Shown one piece after another: positions 1-8,075 of a stretch of DNA of 64,000 nucleotides. Source of the stretch: Bradyrhizobium sp. AUGA SZCCT0283. GTDB taxonomy: Bacteria; Pseudomonadota; Alphaproteobacteria; Rhizobiales; Xanthobacteraceae. The notes under the pieces are model-generated. The model was not told the DNA's origin. It was given only the letters and a program-made list of their open reading frames with translations, and did not search any database. The position numbers and the translations under genes were made by a program. Numbering within the stretch: position 1 is the first letter of the stretch; every line of letters begins with the position of its first letter. The stretch is taken from contig NZ_JAFCLU010000012.1 of assembly GCF_018130385.1 (NCBI RefSeq), positions 124,001-188,000 of the forward strand. Reading direction: 5' to 3'.

Positions 1-352
1 GAAACCCCTCGCGAAACAGCGCCAGCGCAAATCCGGTGCCCGGCGGGTATTGCATGACATATTTGTCGGCCGCCGGAATCAATGTGTGGCAGGGGATGCG
101 CTTCACATTGTTCCATTCCGCATAGCCGATCGCCTTCAGCTTGTTCTTGAGATAGTCGTCGTCGTCGAAAACGATGTTGGTATCGATGCCGCCAAGGCCA
201 TATTTCTGGAACAGATGCGCCTGCCGCAGATAGCAGACGTCGTCATAGACGCCGCGGCTTTCGCTCCAGCGCGACATCGTCCAGACATTGCTCGCCAGCA
301 CCGCGAGCAGGCCGAAGCCGCAGAGGAGCCTGAAAATTTTTATCCTGCCCAT
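1..352 (-). CDS. membrane-anchored protein of unknown function, C-terminal part missing
   Basis: A minus-strand reading frame starts at ATG 352 and stays open to the left edge, giving at least 117 residues; the rest lies outside the window. The N-terminus has a basic start followed by a hydrophobic stretch at about residues 6-24, which suggests a signal anchor. The segment near residues 100-112 (YPPGTGFALALF) resembles the start of multi-spanning glycosyltransferase-39-like or dolichyl-mannosyltransferase-like membrane proteins, but the visible part is too short to prove this. It lies 60 bp downstream of the NUDIX gene in the same direction. The function is inferred weakly; the reading frame itself is convincing. 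Confidence 0.6.
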   Translation of the reverse strand, partial: MGRIKIFRLLCGFGLLAVLASNVWTMSRWSESRGVYDDVCYLRQAHLFQKYGLGGIDTNIVFDDDDYLKNKLKAIGYAEWNNVKRIPCHTLIPAADKYVMQYPPGTGFALALFREGF

Positions 353-412
353 GCCGAACCCTGTTTGTCCGCTTCTAGGCGCTGCAAAGCCGCGGGGCAA
401 CCGCGCCACGCG

Positions 413-901
413 TCAGCGCCACGTCGCGATCGGCGCTGCTCCGTCCAGCACTTCCGCGATCCGCAGCCGTGTGCCCAGGGTCGTCTCCGCCGGCAGTGCG
501 CCGGCATCATAGAACCCGCACTCGACGATCTCGTGGTTGGGCTTCGGCAGGCGGTCCTGCCGGAACTGCCTGACGACATAGACCGCGATATGGTCGCGGC
601 GGGACACGTGGCCGTTGAGGAACAGGCCGTGCAGGACCGGCTCCCCGGTCAGTTCAATCCGCCCCTCTTCCACCAGTTCCCGCCGCAAGGCTTCGAGAAA
701 GGTTTCGCCGACCTCGACCCCGCCGCCCGGCAGGTGCCAGCCGGCGACATAGCTGTGCCTGACCAGGAACACCTTGTCGTCACCATCGAGCACGACGCCA
801 CGAACCCCCAGCGTCATGCCGCGGGCCATCCGCCAATAGAGGTGGAAGGCCCGCCGCAATTGCGGTTCGAGGCGTTTTCGCAAGTGCTGCAGCGCCGTCA
901 C
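413..901 (-). CDS. NUDIX hydrolase
   Basis: A 162-residue protein of the NUDIX superfamily, which hydrolyses nucleoside diphosphates linked to another moiety using a divalent metal. The NUDIX box lies at about residues 60-82: the G-x5-E-x7-REL-x-EE core is intact, but the usual glycine near the end of the box is arginine (EEGRI). A conserved WHLPGGGVE segment leads into the box. The N-terminal 30 residues are basic. The substrate cannot be read from the sequence. It precedes the partial membrane protein gene on the same strand and is divergent from the metallophosphoesterase gene. Confidence 0.85.
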   Translation of the reverse strand: MTALQHLRKRLEPQLRRAFHLYWRMARGMTLGVRGVVLDGDDKVFLVRHSYVAGWHLPGGGVEVGETFLEALRRELVEEGRIELTGEPVLHGLFLNGHVSRRDHIAVYVVRQFRQDRLPKPNHEIVECGFYDAGALPAETTLGTRLRIAEVLDGAAPIATWR

Positions 902-996
902 GCAAACCTCGGATGGACAGCTATCACGTTTGATCCTTATATCGCCGCTATGATCGTGCGACGGCTCTATATCACGGAGAATGCGGCGGAGCGCGA

Positions 997-1887
997 ATGA
1001 CCGATACTTTCACGTTGGCGCATCTGTCCGATCCGCATCTGCCGCCATTGCCCGAGGCGCGGCTTCGGGATCTCGCGGGCAAGCGTGCGCTGGGCTATCT
1101 CAACTGGACTCGCAACCGCCACAAATATCACCGCCGCGAGGTGTTGGACGCGCTGGTCGCCGACATGCAGGCGCAGCGGCCGGACCATATCGCGGTGACC
1201 GGCGATCTCGTCAACCTGGCGCTGGAGGCGGAATTCACCCCGGCGCAGGCCTGGCTCGAAAGCGTCGGCACGCCGCAACGGGTCACGGTCGTTCCCGGCA
1301 ATCACGACGCCTATGTGCGGGCGACGCGGCATCGTTTCGCCGGCGCGTTCGAGAAATATCTGCGCGGCGATGCCGCGGCGGACGGCACGACGTTTCCGTT
1401 CGTGCGCCGGCGCGGGCCGCTGGCGCTGATCGGGGTGTCCTCGGCGGTGCCCACGCTGCCGCTGATGGCCACCGGCCGGCTTGGCCGCGCGCAACTTGAT
1501 GCGCTGGACCGCGATCTGGCGCAGATGTCCGCCGATGACGCCTTCCGGGTGCTGCTGGTGCATCATCCCCTGCATTCGCATTCGCGGATGAAGCGGCTCA
1601 CCGATTCGAAGGCGCTCCGCGCCGTGCTGAAGCGGCGCGGTGTGGAACTGGTCCTGCACGGCCACGACCACATCCATTCGACGATGTGGCTCGAAGGCGC
1701 CGACCGCCAGATCCCCGCGGTCGGCGTACCGTCGGCCTCGGCGCTGGCGCACCGGCACTATCCGGCCGCGGCGTACAATCTGTTTTCGATCGCGCGCGAG
1801 GGCGAAAAATGGCGCTGCGTGCAGACCGTGCGCGCCATCGACGCCGACTTCCGCGTCAAGGAGATTAAGCAGGCGACGCTGCTCTAG
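997..1887 (+). CDS. metallophosphoesterase (calcineurin-like)
   Basis: A 296-residue calcineurin-like phosphoesterase. All metal-binding motifs of the family are visible: DPH at residues 12-14, GDLVN at 69-73, GNHD at 101-104, a HH pair at 189-190 and GHDH at 222-225. These ligate a two-metal centre for hydrolysis of phosphomonoesters or phosphodiesters, including cyclic nucleotides in some members; the substrate here is unknown. No signal peptide is seen, so it is probably cytoplasmic. Its last codons overlap the end of the convergent gene at 1884. Confidence 0.9.
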   Translation: MTDTFTLAHLSDPHLPPLPEARLRDLAGKRALGYLNWTRNRHKYHRREVLDALVADMQAQRPDHIAVTGDLVNLALEAEFTPAQAWLESVGTPQRVTVVPGNHDAYVRATRHRFAGAFEKYLRGDAAADGTTFPFVRRRGPLALIGVSSAVPTLPLMATGRLGRAQLDALDRDLAQMSADDAFRVLLVHHPLHSHSRMKRLTDSKALRAVLKRRGVELVLHGHDHIHSTMWLEGADRQIPAVGVPSASALAHRHYPAAAYNLFSIAREGEKWRCVQTVRAIDADFRVKEIKQATLL

Positions 1888-2438
1888 AAGTTTTTCAGAC
1901 TCGCATACAGCGCCAATCCGAACAGCGCCACCGCGCCCAGCACGAAGCCGAGCACGAACATGCCGAAGCCGCGGCGGCGAGGCTTTTTTTCCACGGCCGG
2001 CTCGTCCACGGGCGTTGCCACCATCGCATGTTCCCGCTCGATCATGCGGCGCGCGACATAGCCGGTGACGGCATCGACGATGACCGGCACGTCATGCGAC
2101 TCGGCGATCACGATGCGGCCGAAGCGGGTATCCTGCACGAAGCGATAGATGCGCTTGTCGCGCCCCATCACCACATGCGCCACCACGTCGATCCACAGCC
2201 GCGGCGTCTCGCCCTCGCTGACGCCGCGATCGAACAGATCGACCTGCTCGGGCACCTCGGCAAACAGCGGATCGAGCGCCTCGTTCAGGATCTCGAGCCG
2301 CGCGACTTCGGCATCGCGCAGTTCGACCACGACGCCGGTGCGGTCGGCGGCCTCGATGCGGGCCTGGCGGAGCGCGTCGCGCAGCCGCGTCGGTCGCATG
2401 TCGCGGGCCTCGTTGCCGGTGTTTTGCGCTTCTGCCAT
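1884..2438 (-). CDS. hypothetical protein with C-terminal membrane anchor
   Basis: A 184-residue protein with a soluble N-terminal part (about residues 1-140), a basic linker (EKKPRRRGFG) and one hydrophobic segment at about residues 155-178, so it is probably a tail-anchored membrane protein. I do not recognise the N-terminal domain. It converges with the metallophosphoesterase gene and the two overlap by 4 bp at their 3' ends. An earlier start is unlikely because the ATG at 2438 opens the conserved-looking acidic N-terminus. Confidence 0.7.
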   Translation of the reverse strand: MAEAQNTGNEARDMRPTRLRDALRQARIEAADRTGVVVELRDAEVARLEILNEALDPLFAEVPEQVDLFDRGVSEGETPRLWIDVVAHVVMGRDKRIYRFVQDTRFGRIVIAESHDVPVIVDAVTGYVARRMIEREHAMVATPVDEPAVEKKPRRRGFGMFVLGFVLGAVALFGLALYASLKNF

Positions 2439-2595
2439 CGGTAGCCGCCTTTATCCTGAGAGGGTGGGCCCGGTTAACCTAGCAGTAACTACCTTGCGCG
2501 CAATGGCTGTTTGTTTGCAATAGCTTAGCGGTCCACCGGGTTTCGAGTCGGCGGCGAGGTCCCTCACCCCGGCCCGCTCCACGCCGCTTTGAGAA

Positions 2596-2631
2596 CGCAA
2601 ACGGCCCCACCCGGATTTCCGGATGGGGCCG
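2596..2631 (-). terminator. hairpin terminator after the DUF4170 gene
   Basis: On the minus strand a stem of GGCCCCA-CCGG and CCGG-TGGGGCC encloses a short AAAT loop at 2603-2630, followed by GTTTGCGTT. It lies about 40 bp past the stop of the DUF4170 gene. The T-run is weak, so this is a probable rather than certain intrinsic terminator. Confidence 0.6.
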
Positions 2632-2670
2632 CCTGTCCTTGGCGTTTCCCTAGATTTTTATCGGCAGGCG

Positions 2671-2877
2671 TCAGGCCGAGACGCGGGAGGGCTCTTCGAC
2701 GATCGAAAAGCGCACGCCGGCCTTGTGGCGGTTCTCTTCCGAGACCGCGCGCCAGGCATCCTCGGCCTCTTTGCGGGTCTTGAAGGGTCCCTGTACCTGG
2801 GCCGAGCCTTCCACGAGCTTGTGGAAGTTCATCGATCCGAACTCGCCGCCAATCACCCAGAAATTGCTCTTCGTCAT
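2671..2877 (-). CDS. DUF4170 domain protein
   Basis: A 68-residue protein matching the small DUF4170 family of alphaproteobacteria: it starts with the typical FWVIGGEF segment and contains GPFKTRKEAEDAWRAVS. The fold is expected to be a small alpha/beta domain; no function is established. It lies just downstream of aceA in the same direction (33 bp gap) and may be on the same transcript, ending at the hairpin at about 2600. Confidence 0.85.
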   Translation of the reverse strand: MTKSNFWVIGGEFGSMNFHKLVEGSAQVQGPFKTRKEAEDAWRAVSEENRHKAGVRFSIVEEPSRVSA

Positions 2878-2910
2878 GACTAGTCTCCTGCTGTTGACCG
2901 GCTGTTACCG

Positions 2911-4551
2911 TTAGCCGAACTGGTTCATCGTGTTGTGGGCGCCGCCCGCCTTCAGAGCGGCTTCACCTGCGAAATATTCCTTGTGATCGTCGCCGATATC
3001 GGAGCCGGCCATGTTCTGATGCTTGGCACAGGCGATGCCCTGACGGATCTCCTGGCGCTGAACATTCTTCACATAGCCCAGCATGCCCTGCTCGCCGAAA
3101 TACTCTCTTGCGAGATTGTCAGTCGACAGAGCTGCCGTGTGATAGGTCGGCAACGTGATCAGATGGTGGAAGATGCCAGCACGCTTCGATGAATCGGCCT
3201 GGAAGGTGCGGATGCGCTCGTCGGCTTCAATGGCCAGCGGCGTATCGTCGTATTCCGGCTTCATCAGTTCGGCCCGATTGTACTTGCTGACATCCTTGCC
3301 GGCTTCCTTCATCGCGTCGTACACCTGCCAACGGAAGTTGAGCGTCCAGTTGAACGAGGGCGAATTGTTGTAGGCCAGCTTCGCGTTCGGAATGACCTCG
3401 CGAATGCGGTCAACCATCTTGGCGATCTGCTCGATATGCGGCTTCTCGGTCTCGATCCACAGCAGGTCGGCGCCGTTCTGCAGCGAGGTGATGCTGTCGA
3501 GCACGCAGCGATCTTCGCCGGTGCCGGCGCGGAACTGGTAGAGGTTGCTGGCAAGCCGCTTCGGGCGCAGCATCTTGCCATTGCGGTTGATGATGACATC
3601 GCCATTTTTGGCGTTGGCAGCCGTCACTTCCTCGCAATCCAGGAAGCTGTTGTACTGATCGCCGAGGTCGCCGGGCTTGTGGCTGACCGCGATCTGCTGC
3701 GTGAGGCCGGCACCCAGCGAATCGGTGCGGGTCACGATGATGCCGTCTTCGACGCCCAGCTCGAGGAAGGCATGGCGGCAGGCCCGGATCTTCGCCAGGA
3801 ACACCTCGTGCGGCACAGTCACCTTGCCGTCCTGGTGGCCGCACTGCTTTTCGTCGGAGACCTGATTCTCGATCTGGAGAGCGCACGCACCTGCTTCAAT
3901 CATCTTCTTTGCGAGCAGATAGGTCGCCTCGGCATTACCAAAACCCGCGTCGATGTCGGCGATGACGGGCACGACATGGGTCTGGAAGTTGTCGATCTTT
4001 TCGATCAACGCCTTTTCCTTCGCCTGGTCGCCTGCCTTGCGGGCGGCGTCGAGGGCGCGGAAGATATCGTTGAGCTCACGGGAGTCCGCCTGACGGAGGA
4101 AGGTGTAGAGCTCTTCGATCAGCGCCGGCACCGAGGTCTTCTCGTGCATCGACTGATCGGGAAGCGGTCCGAACTCGGAGCGAAGTGCCGCGATCATCCA
4201 GCCGGAGAGATACAGATAGCGACGATCGGTCTTGCCACCGAAGTGCTTCTTGACCGAAATCAGCTTCTGCTGCGCGATGAAGCCATGCCAGCATCCGAGC
4301 GACTGGGTGTACTTGGTGGGATCGGCGTCATAGGCAGCCATGTCGCTGCGCATCAGCGCCGCGGTGTACCGCGCGATGTCCAGGCCGGTCTTGAAGCGGT
4401 TCTGCAGACGCATGCGCGCCACGGCTTCGGCGGTGACGCCGTTCCAGGTCGGCTTGGTCTTGAGGAGCGCCTCAGCAGCTCCAAGTTCGCTCAGATAGGA
4501 CGCCGGCCCCTGGATAGCCTGGTCGCTGATGCCTCGTGGCTGGTAGTTCAT
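2911..4551 (-). CDS. aceA: isocitrate lyase
   Basis: A 546-residue isocitrate lyase, the first enzyme of the glyoxylate shunt, cleaving isocitrate to glyoxylate and succinate so that cells can grow on acetate or fatty acids. The active-site loop is visible as KQCGH at about residues 235-239 (catalytic Cys 237), preceded by the Mg-binding IADIDAGFGN segment near residue 197. At about 546 aa it is longer than the roughly 430-aa enterobacterial enzyme and fits the longer type found in Pseudomonas and rhizobia. It is divergent from the ScfR/RamB-type regulator at 4732, which is probably its regulator. The RBS-like AAAGGA lies before ATG 4551. Confidence 0.97.
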   Translation of the reverse strand: MNYQPRGISDQAIQGPASYLSELGAAEALLKTKPTWNGVTAEAVARMRLQNRFKTGLDIARYTAALMRSDMAAYDADPTKYTQSLGCWHGFIAQQKLISVKKHFGGKTDRRYLYLSGWMIAALRSEFGPLPDQSMHEKTSVPALIEELYTFLRQADSRELNDIFRALDAARKAGDQAKEKALIEKIDNFQTHVVPVIADIDAGFGNAEATYLLAKKMIEAGACALQIENQVSDEKQCGHQDGKVTVPHEVFLAKIRACRHAFLELGVEDGIIVTRTDSLGAGLTQQIAVSHKPGDLGDQYNSFLDCEEVTAANAKNGDVIINRNGKMLRPKRLASNLYQFRAGTGEDRCVLDSITSLQNGADLLWIETEKPHIEQIAKMVDRIREVIPNAKLAYNNSPSFNWTLNFRWQVYDAMKEAGKDVSKYNRAELMKPEYDDTPLAIEADERIRTFQADSSKRAGIFHHLITLPTYHTAALSTDNLAREYFGEQGMLGYVKNVQRQEIRQGIACAKHQNMAGSDIGDDHKEYFAGEAALKAGGAHNTMNQFG

Positions 4552-4731
4552 CTGCTTGATCCTTTAATCGACATTCGTGACAGTGCATTGCGAAACGTGC
4601 TGAGAGCTAAACGCCAAAATCGTAATTTCGTATAGCCTGCTTGATTTTGAATGGTGATGTCATGTAACATCTAAACTTGTCATAGATGTCATTTTGTTAA
4701 GTTTGTCACAAATCAGGTCAAGGAACCTGCC
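4552..4731. promoter_or_regulatory. divergent aceA / regulator control region with repeated TGACA motifs
   Basis: This 180-bp intergenic region is AT-rich compared with its neighbours. On the + strand TAAACTTGTCA (4672-4682) and TAAGTTTGTCA (4698-4708) are two near-identical copies 26 bp apart. On the minus strand each TGACAARYTTA copy alternates with a TGACATC copy, giving a duplicated composite block next to the regulator start. Regulators of the ScfR/RamB group bind AT-rich sites before glyoxylate-shunt genes, so these are candidate operators. The binding itself is inferred. Confidence 0.55.
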
Positions 4732-6177
4732 ATGGCCACGGACTCCGGAAAAAAGCTTTTCGTCGGCCCCCGCTTCCGGCGGATCCGCCAGCAGCTCGGC
4801 CTGTCGCAGACCCAGATCGCCGAGGGCTTGGGCATTTCTCCGAGCTATATCAACCTGATAGAGCGGAACCAGCGGCCGGTGACGGCGCAGATATTGCTGC
4901 GCCTGGCCGAGACCTATGACCTCGACCTGCGCGATCTCGCCACCGCCGACGAGGACCGGTTCTTCGCCGAGCTGAACGAGATTTTTTCCGATCCGCTGTT
5001 CCGGCAGATCGACCTGCCGAAGCAGGAACTGCGCGACCTCGCCGAACTGTGCCCCGGTGTGACTCATTCCTTACAACGCCTCTACGCCGCCTATACCGAG
5101 GCCCGCCGCGGCGAAACGCTGGTCGCGGCCCAAATGGCCGACCGCGACGAAGGCTCCCGCTTCGAGGCCAACCCGATCGAGCGCGTGCGCGACCTGATCG
5201 AAGCCAACCGAAACTATTTTCCCGAACTCGAACAGGCCGCGGAGAATTTGCGTGACGAACTCAACGTCGCCGCCGAGGAACTGTTCGCAGCACTTTCGGC
5301 GCGGCTGCGCGAAAAGCACTCGATCGTCACCCGCATCATGCCGGTTGACGTGATGCGCGAGACGCTGCGGCGGTTCGACCGCCATCGCCGGCAGCTTTTG
5401 ATTTCCGAACTGGTCGACGGATCGGGGCGCGCTTTCCAGCTTGCGCTGCAGATCGGGCTTACCGAATGCGGCGCTGCCATCGACGCCATTGTCAACCGCG
5501 CCGGTCCCCTCGACGACACGCCGCGGCGGCTCTACCGCATTACGCTGGCAAATTATTTCGCCGCCGCCGTGATGATGCCCTATCAGCCGTTCCACACCGC
5601 GGCGGAAAATTTGAACTACGACGTCCACGTGCTGGCGCAGCGTTTCAATGCCGGTTTCGAGCAGGTCTGCCACCGCCTCACCACGCTGCAGCGGCCGAAC
5701 GCGCGCGGCGTGCCGTTCTTCCTGCTGCGCGTCGACAATGCCGGCAACGTCTCCAAAAGATTCTCCTCCGGCACGTTTCCGTTCTCGAAATTCGGCGGCA
5801 CCTGCCCGCTGTGGAACGTGCATTCGACCTTCGACACGCCGGACCGCCTGCTCAAGCAGGTGATCGAGCTGCCCGACGGCACCCGCTATTTCTCGATCGC
5901 GCAGATGGTGCGCCGGCCGGTTGCGCCACACCCGCAACCGCAGCCGCGCTTTGCGATCGGGCTCGGCTGCGAAATCCGTCATGCGGCCAAACTCGTCTAT
6001 GCCGCCGGGATGGATCTGGAGAAAGCGGAGGGCACGCCGATCGGCGTCAACTGCCGGCTCTGCGAACGCGAAAACTGCAGCCAGCGCGCCGAGCCGCCGA
6101 TCACGCGGACGCTGATCCTGGACGAGAATACGCGGCGGGTGTCGTCGTTCGCGTTTTCGAATGCAAGGGAGTTGTGA
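4732..6177 (+). CDS. short-chain fatty acyl / acetate-responsive XRE-family regulator (ScfR/RamB type)
   Basis: A 481-residue regulator with an N-terminal Xre-type helix-turn-helix (about residues 10-66, with LSQTQIAEGLGISPSYIN), a middle IrrE/ImmA-like peptidase-derived domain, and a C-terminal ScfR-type domain carrying a cysteine cluster near residues 440-452 (CRLCERENC). This layout is that of ScfR/RamB/PrpC-type regulators that control glyoxylate shunt, acetate or propionate genes. The start at ATG 4732 follows AGGAACC. It faces away from aceA across 180 bp, which supports a role in controlling isocitrate lyase. Confidence 0.88.
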   Translation: MATDSGKKLFVGPRFRRIRQQLGLSQTQIAEGLGISPSYINLIERNQRPVTAQILLRLAETYDLDLRDLATADEDRFFAELNEIFSDPLFRQIDLPKQELRDLAELCPGVTHSLQRLYAAYTEARRGETLVAAQMADRDEGSRFEANPIERVRDLIEANRNYFPELEQAAENLRDELNVAAEELFAALSARLREKHSIVTRIMPVDVMRETLRRFDRHRRQLLISELVDGSGRAFQLALQIGLTECGAAIDAIVNRAGPLDDTPRRLYRITLANYFAAAVMMPYQPFHTAAENLNYDVHVLAQRFNAGFEQVCHRLTTLQRPNARGVPFFLLRVDNAGNVSKRFSSGTFPFSKFGGTCPLWNVHSTFDTPDRLLKQVIELPDGTRYFSIAQMVRRPVAPHPQPQPRFAIGLGCEIRHAAKLVYAAGMDLEKAEGTPIGVNCRLCERENCSQRAEPPITRTLILDENTRRVSSFAFSNAREL

Positions 6178-6196
6178 GGGCCTCGCTCTCTCACCA

Positions 6197-6320
6197 CGTC
6201 GTCCCTGCGAACGCAGGGACCCATACGCCGCGGCCGTTGTTGTTGAAGCATGATGAAGCGGCGAGCGTGCATAACACTGCTTCCTGTGGTTATGGGTCCC
6301 TGCGTTCGCAGGGACGACGG
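6197..6320. repeat. REP-like inverted repeat, GTCCCTGCG family
   Basis: Two 28-nt arms at 6197-6224 and 6293-6320 are exact reverse complements (core GTCCCTGCGAACGCAGGGAC). Each arm is itself a short palindrome around GCGAACGC. The element lies 20 bp past the regulator stop and could act as a terminator or mRNA-stabilising hairpin. It resembles the intergenic repeats typical of Bradyrhizobium. Confidence 0.85.
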
Positions 6321-6389
6321 ATGGATAAAGGCTCGCATTCCCGCGGCGCGTTGCGCCCGAGTTATGCTTGAATTCTTCGCCCCATGAAA

Positions 6390-6935
6390 ATCAGAGGGCG
6401 CAGGGAAGGCCGGGTGCTGGCTGGCACCCGCGGTCTCGTGTGCAATAGCGCAAACAAAAACGCACACGAGCATACAGGTATCAGCCGGGGCATCCGGCCT
6501 TCCCTGCGCAATGGTTTGACGGCTTATGCCGCGCTCTCCCCGGAGACGAATTCCTCTTGCCTCCGTCGCCAGCGAATTGGCGGCTCGCATCGCCCGGTTG
6601 AGCTTTGCAAACCTCCGCCGGCTTAACACCAGCCACGGGTGCCAGGACCACACGGTTTTGCCGTACGCAACTGCGCCGTTCGTCTGGCACGCTGGCATCG
6701 CTCACGGGAAACCCGCCCTGCGATTTCCATCGCGCGCCCGGCGCTTTCGCGTCCACCGCAACCCAGCCCAACGTCCGTGACGATCGCGATACGCCCCTCT
6801 TGCGGGCCGGGATGGCGGGAGTTCTAGGACTGATTTGGGTCTCGCGCGAAGCGGATTCTTTTTTCGCGCGGGACTGGACCGGGCAAATCAGCTTGAAAGG
6901 ATTGAGAAACTTTTTGTTTACGCGCAACGGCCGCA
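6390..6935. repeat. conserved non-coding repeat element with long hairpins
   Basis: No convincing gene lies here. At 6398-6423 and 6482-6509 there is a long inverted repeat (core GCGCAGGGAAGGCCGG) that encloses an inner stem CTCGTGTGC (6435-6443) / GCACACGAG (6462-6470). Further on, CTGATTTG and CAAATCAG flank CGCGCGAA/TTCGCGCG at about 6829-6893. From memory, closely similar sequence occurs many times in Bradyrhizobium and Rhodopseudomonas genomes, where it is often miscalled as short ORFs; I could not verify this here. Copy number and function are unknown. Confidence 0.6.
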
Positions 6936-6945
6936 AGATCATCGA

Positions 6946-7044
6946 CCCTCATGGTGAGGAGGCGCGCAGCGCCGTCTCGAACCATGTGGCCCCGCTGGTG
7001 CCATTCATCCTTCGAGACGCCGCTTCGGGCTCCTCAGGATGAGG
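6946..7044. repeat. REP-like pair, CCTCATGGTGAGGAG family
   Basis: An arm starting CCTCATGGTGAGGAGGCGC at 6947 is followed by a partner ending GCTCCTCAGGATGAGG at 7044; the cores around GTCTCGAA / TTCGAGAC are complementary. This is a typical intergenic repeat pair of this group of bacteria. It sits between the larger repeat element and the small secreted protein gene at 7180. Nothing else is seen between 7045 and 7179 beyond the RBS of that gene. Confidence 0.7.
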
Positions 7045-7179
7045 TCTGGCAGAAGTTTCTGGCGCGAAGATGAAGGCCTGTTCATCGACATGAATCGGAC
7101 CGCAACCGCAATCGGGAAAAAGCGGAACATCGCCGCAAGCGAGACGTTTGCTTGGTTACCCTGCAAACAGGAGAGACCC

Positions 7180-7428
7180 ATGCTGAAAACGTTGATTACC
7201 GTTTCGACCGTGCTGCTCGCCACCGCGGCGTTTGCGCAGACTAGCACGAAGTCTCCAGGTTCCTCCGAATACGCCCCGGGACAGAAGATGCAGAAGAGCA
7301 CGACTTCGACCGCGCCGGGTGCGTCGGAATACGCGCCGGGACATAAGAAGAAAACGGCGAAGGGCCATTCGGCAAGCGCGCCGGGTCATCAGACAACAAC
7401 CGGAATGGCAACGAAGAAGAAGTACTAG
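7180..7428 (+). CDS. small secreted protein with repeated SEYAPG motif
   Basis: An 82-residue protein with a clear signal peptide (about residues 1-20, cleavage after AFA). The mature part is low in complexity and carries two copies of PG-x-SEYAPG followed by Lys/Gln-rich stretches. I do not know a function. The ATG at 7180 is chosen over the upstream in-frame start at 7039 because it opens the signal peptide and follows AGGAGA. A strong hairpin terminator follows. Confidence 0.8.
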   Translation: MLKTLITVSTVLLATAAFAQTSTKSPGSSEYAPGQKMQKSTTSTAPGASEYAPGHKKKTAKGHSASAPGHQTTTGMATKKKY

Positions 7429-7444
7429 TTCTACTTTAGCAGCG

Positions 7445-7474
7445 CGGCCCGGCATCGATGCCGGGCCGTTTTGC
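7445..7474 (+). terminator. intrinsic terminator
   Basis: A perfect palindromic stem, CGGCCCGGCATCGATGCCGG and its continuation (7445-7468), is followed by TTTTGC. It lies 16 bp past the stop of the small secreted protein gene and just before the 3' end of the convergent cytochrome c gene. Confidence 0.85.
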
Positions 7475-7494
7475 ATTGGCGCACGCGCAAGCCC

Positions 7495-7845
7495 TTATCT
7501 GCTTTTCTGAATGGACCTGAGATAATTCACCGCGGCGGCAGCCTCGTGCCGGTTGAAGCGGAAGGTCGGCATATCAGGGTGAATGGTGGTCAGCCCGTCC
7601 TGCAGCCGCTGCACCATGTCGGTATCGTAGAGCTTTTCGCCGAACCGGCGGAATGCCGGCGCGAGCGGGTTCGGGCTCTGGCCGGTCTTGCCGACGGCGT
7701 GACATCGTCCGCACAGATTTTCCAGCATCGCCTTGGCGCGCTGCTGTTCCGGATCGAGCGCCTGCGCGGCGCTGGGGCCGACGCCAAGCAGTGGCAGCGC
7801 AAGGCAGGCTAGCGCCAGCAACGGTCGCGAGGCAAAGCCGGGCAT
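7495..7845 (-). CDS. small c-type cytochrome
   Basis: A 116-residue secreted cytochrome c. It has a signal peptide (about residues 1-28), one haem-attachment motif CGRCH at about residues 45-49, and a likely Met axial ligand in the PDMPTF segment near residue 90. It should act as a periplasmic one-haem electron carrier; its partner is not visible nearby. A palindrome TTGC-GATACG-TCAA lies 61-74 bp upstream of the start and fits the FixK2 consensus, suggesting induction at low oxygen. Confidence 0.85.
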   Translation of the reverse strand: MPGFASRPLLALACLALPLLGVGPSAAQALDPEQQRAKAMLENLCGRCHAVGKTGQSPNPLAPAFRRFGEKLYDTDMVQRLQDGLTTIHPDMPTFRFNRHEAAAAVNYLRSIQKSR

Positions 7846-7905
7846 CGGCGTCTCCGGGGTTTTACGGATATAATTGAAACGTAAGTCGTCCCGTCCCCAA
7901 ACGTG

Positions 7906-7919
7906 TTGCGATACGTCAA
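7906..7919 (-). promoter_or_regulatory. putative FixK2/FNR-type box
   Basis: TTGC-GATACG-TCAA fits the FixK2 pattern TTG(A/C)-N6-(T/G)CAA exactly. It is centred about 67 bp before the cytochrome c start codon, a position compatible with class II activation. The match is seen in the sequence; the regulator is inferred from the likely genus. Confidence 0.5.
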
Positions 7920-8075
7920 CACCTCGCTGCCTTTTTCAACAGGCGGCTTGCGCTAATCCCCATCGAAATGACAAGGTTTAATCTCGGGGATTACGCAATT
8001 TAGCGATGGAACGGCCGAGCTGATTCGCTAATTTCAAAGAAGCGAGCCTCGACTCGCGAGAATGGATGCAGACCG

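Noticed and set aside
3436..4635. 399-residue frame antisense to aceA
   Set aside because: It lies fully across isocitrate lyase on the other strand, has no domain, and reflects codon bias of GC-rich DNA.
5997..6698. 233-residue minus-strand frame through the 6.2-6.7 kb repeats
   Set aside because: It crosses the end of the regulator gene and repeat hairpins; from memory, similar frames are common miscalls over this repeat family.
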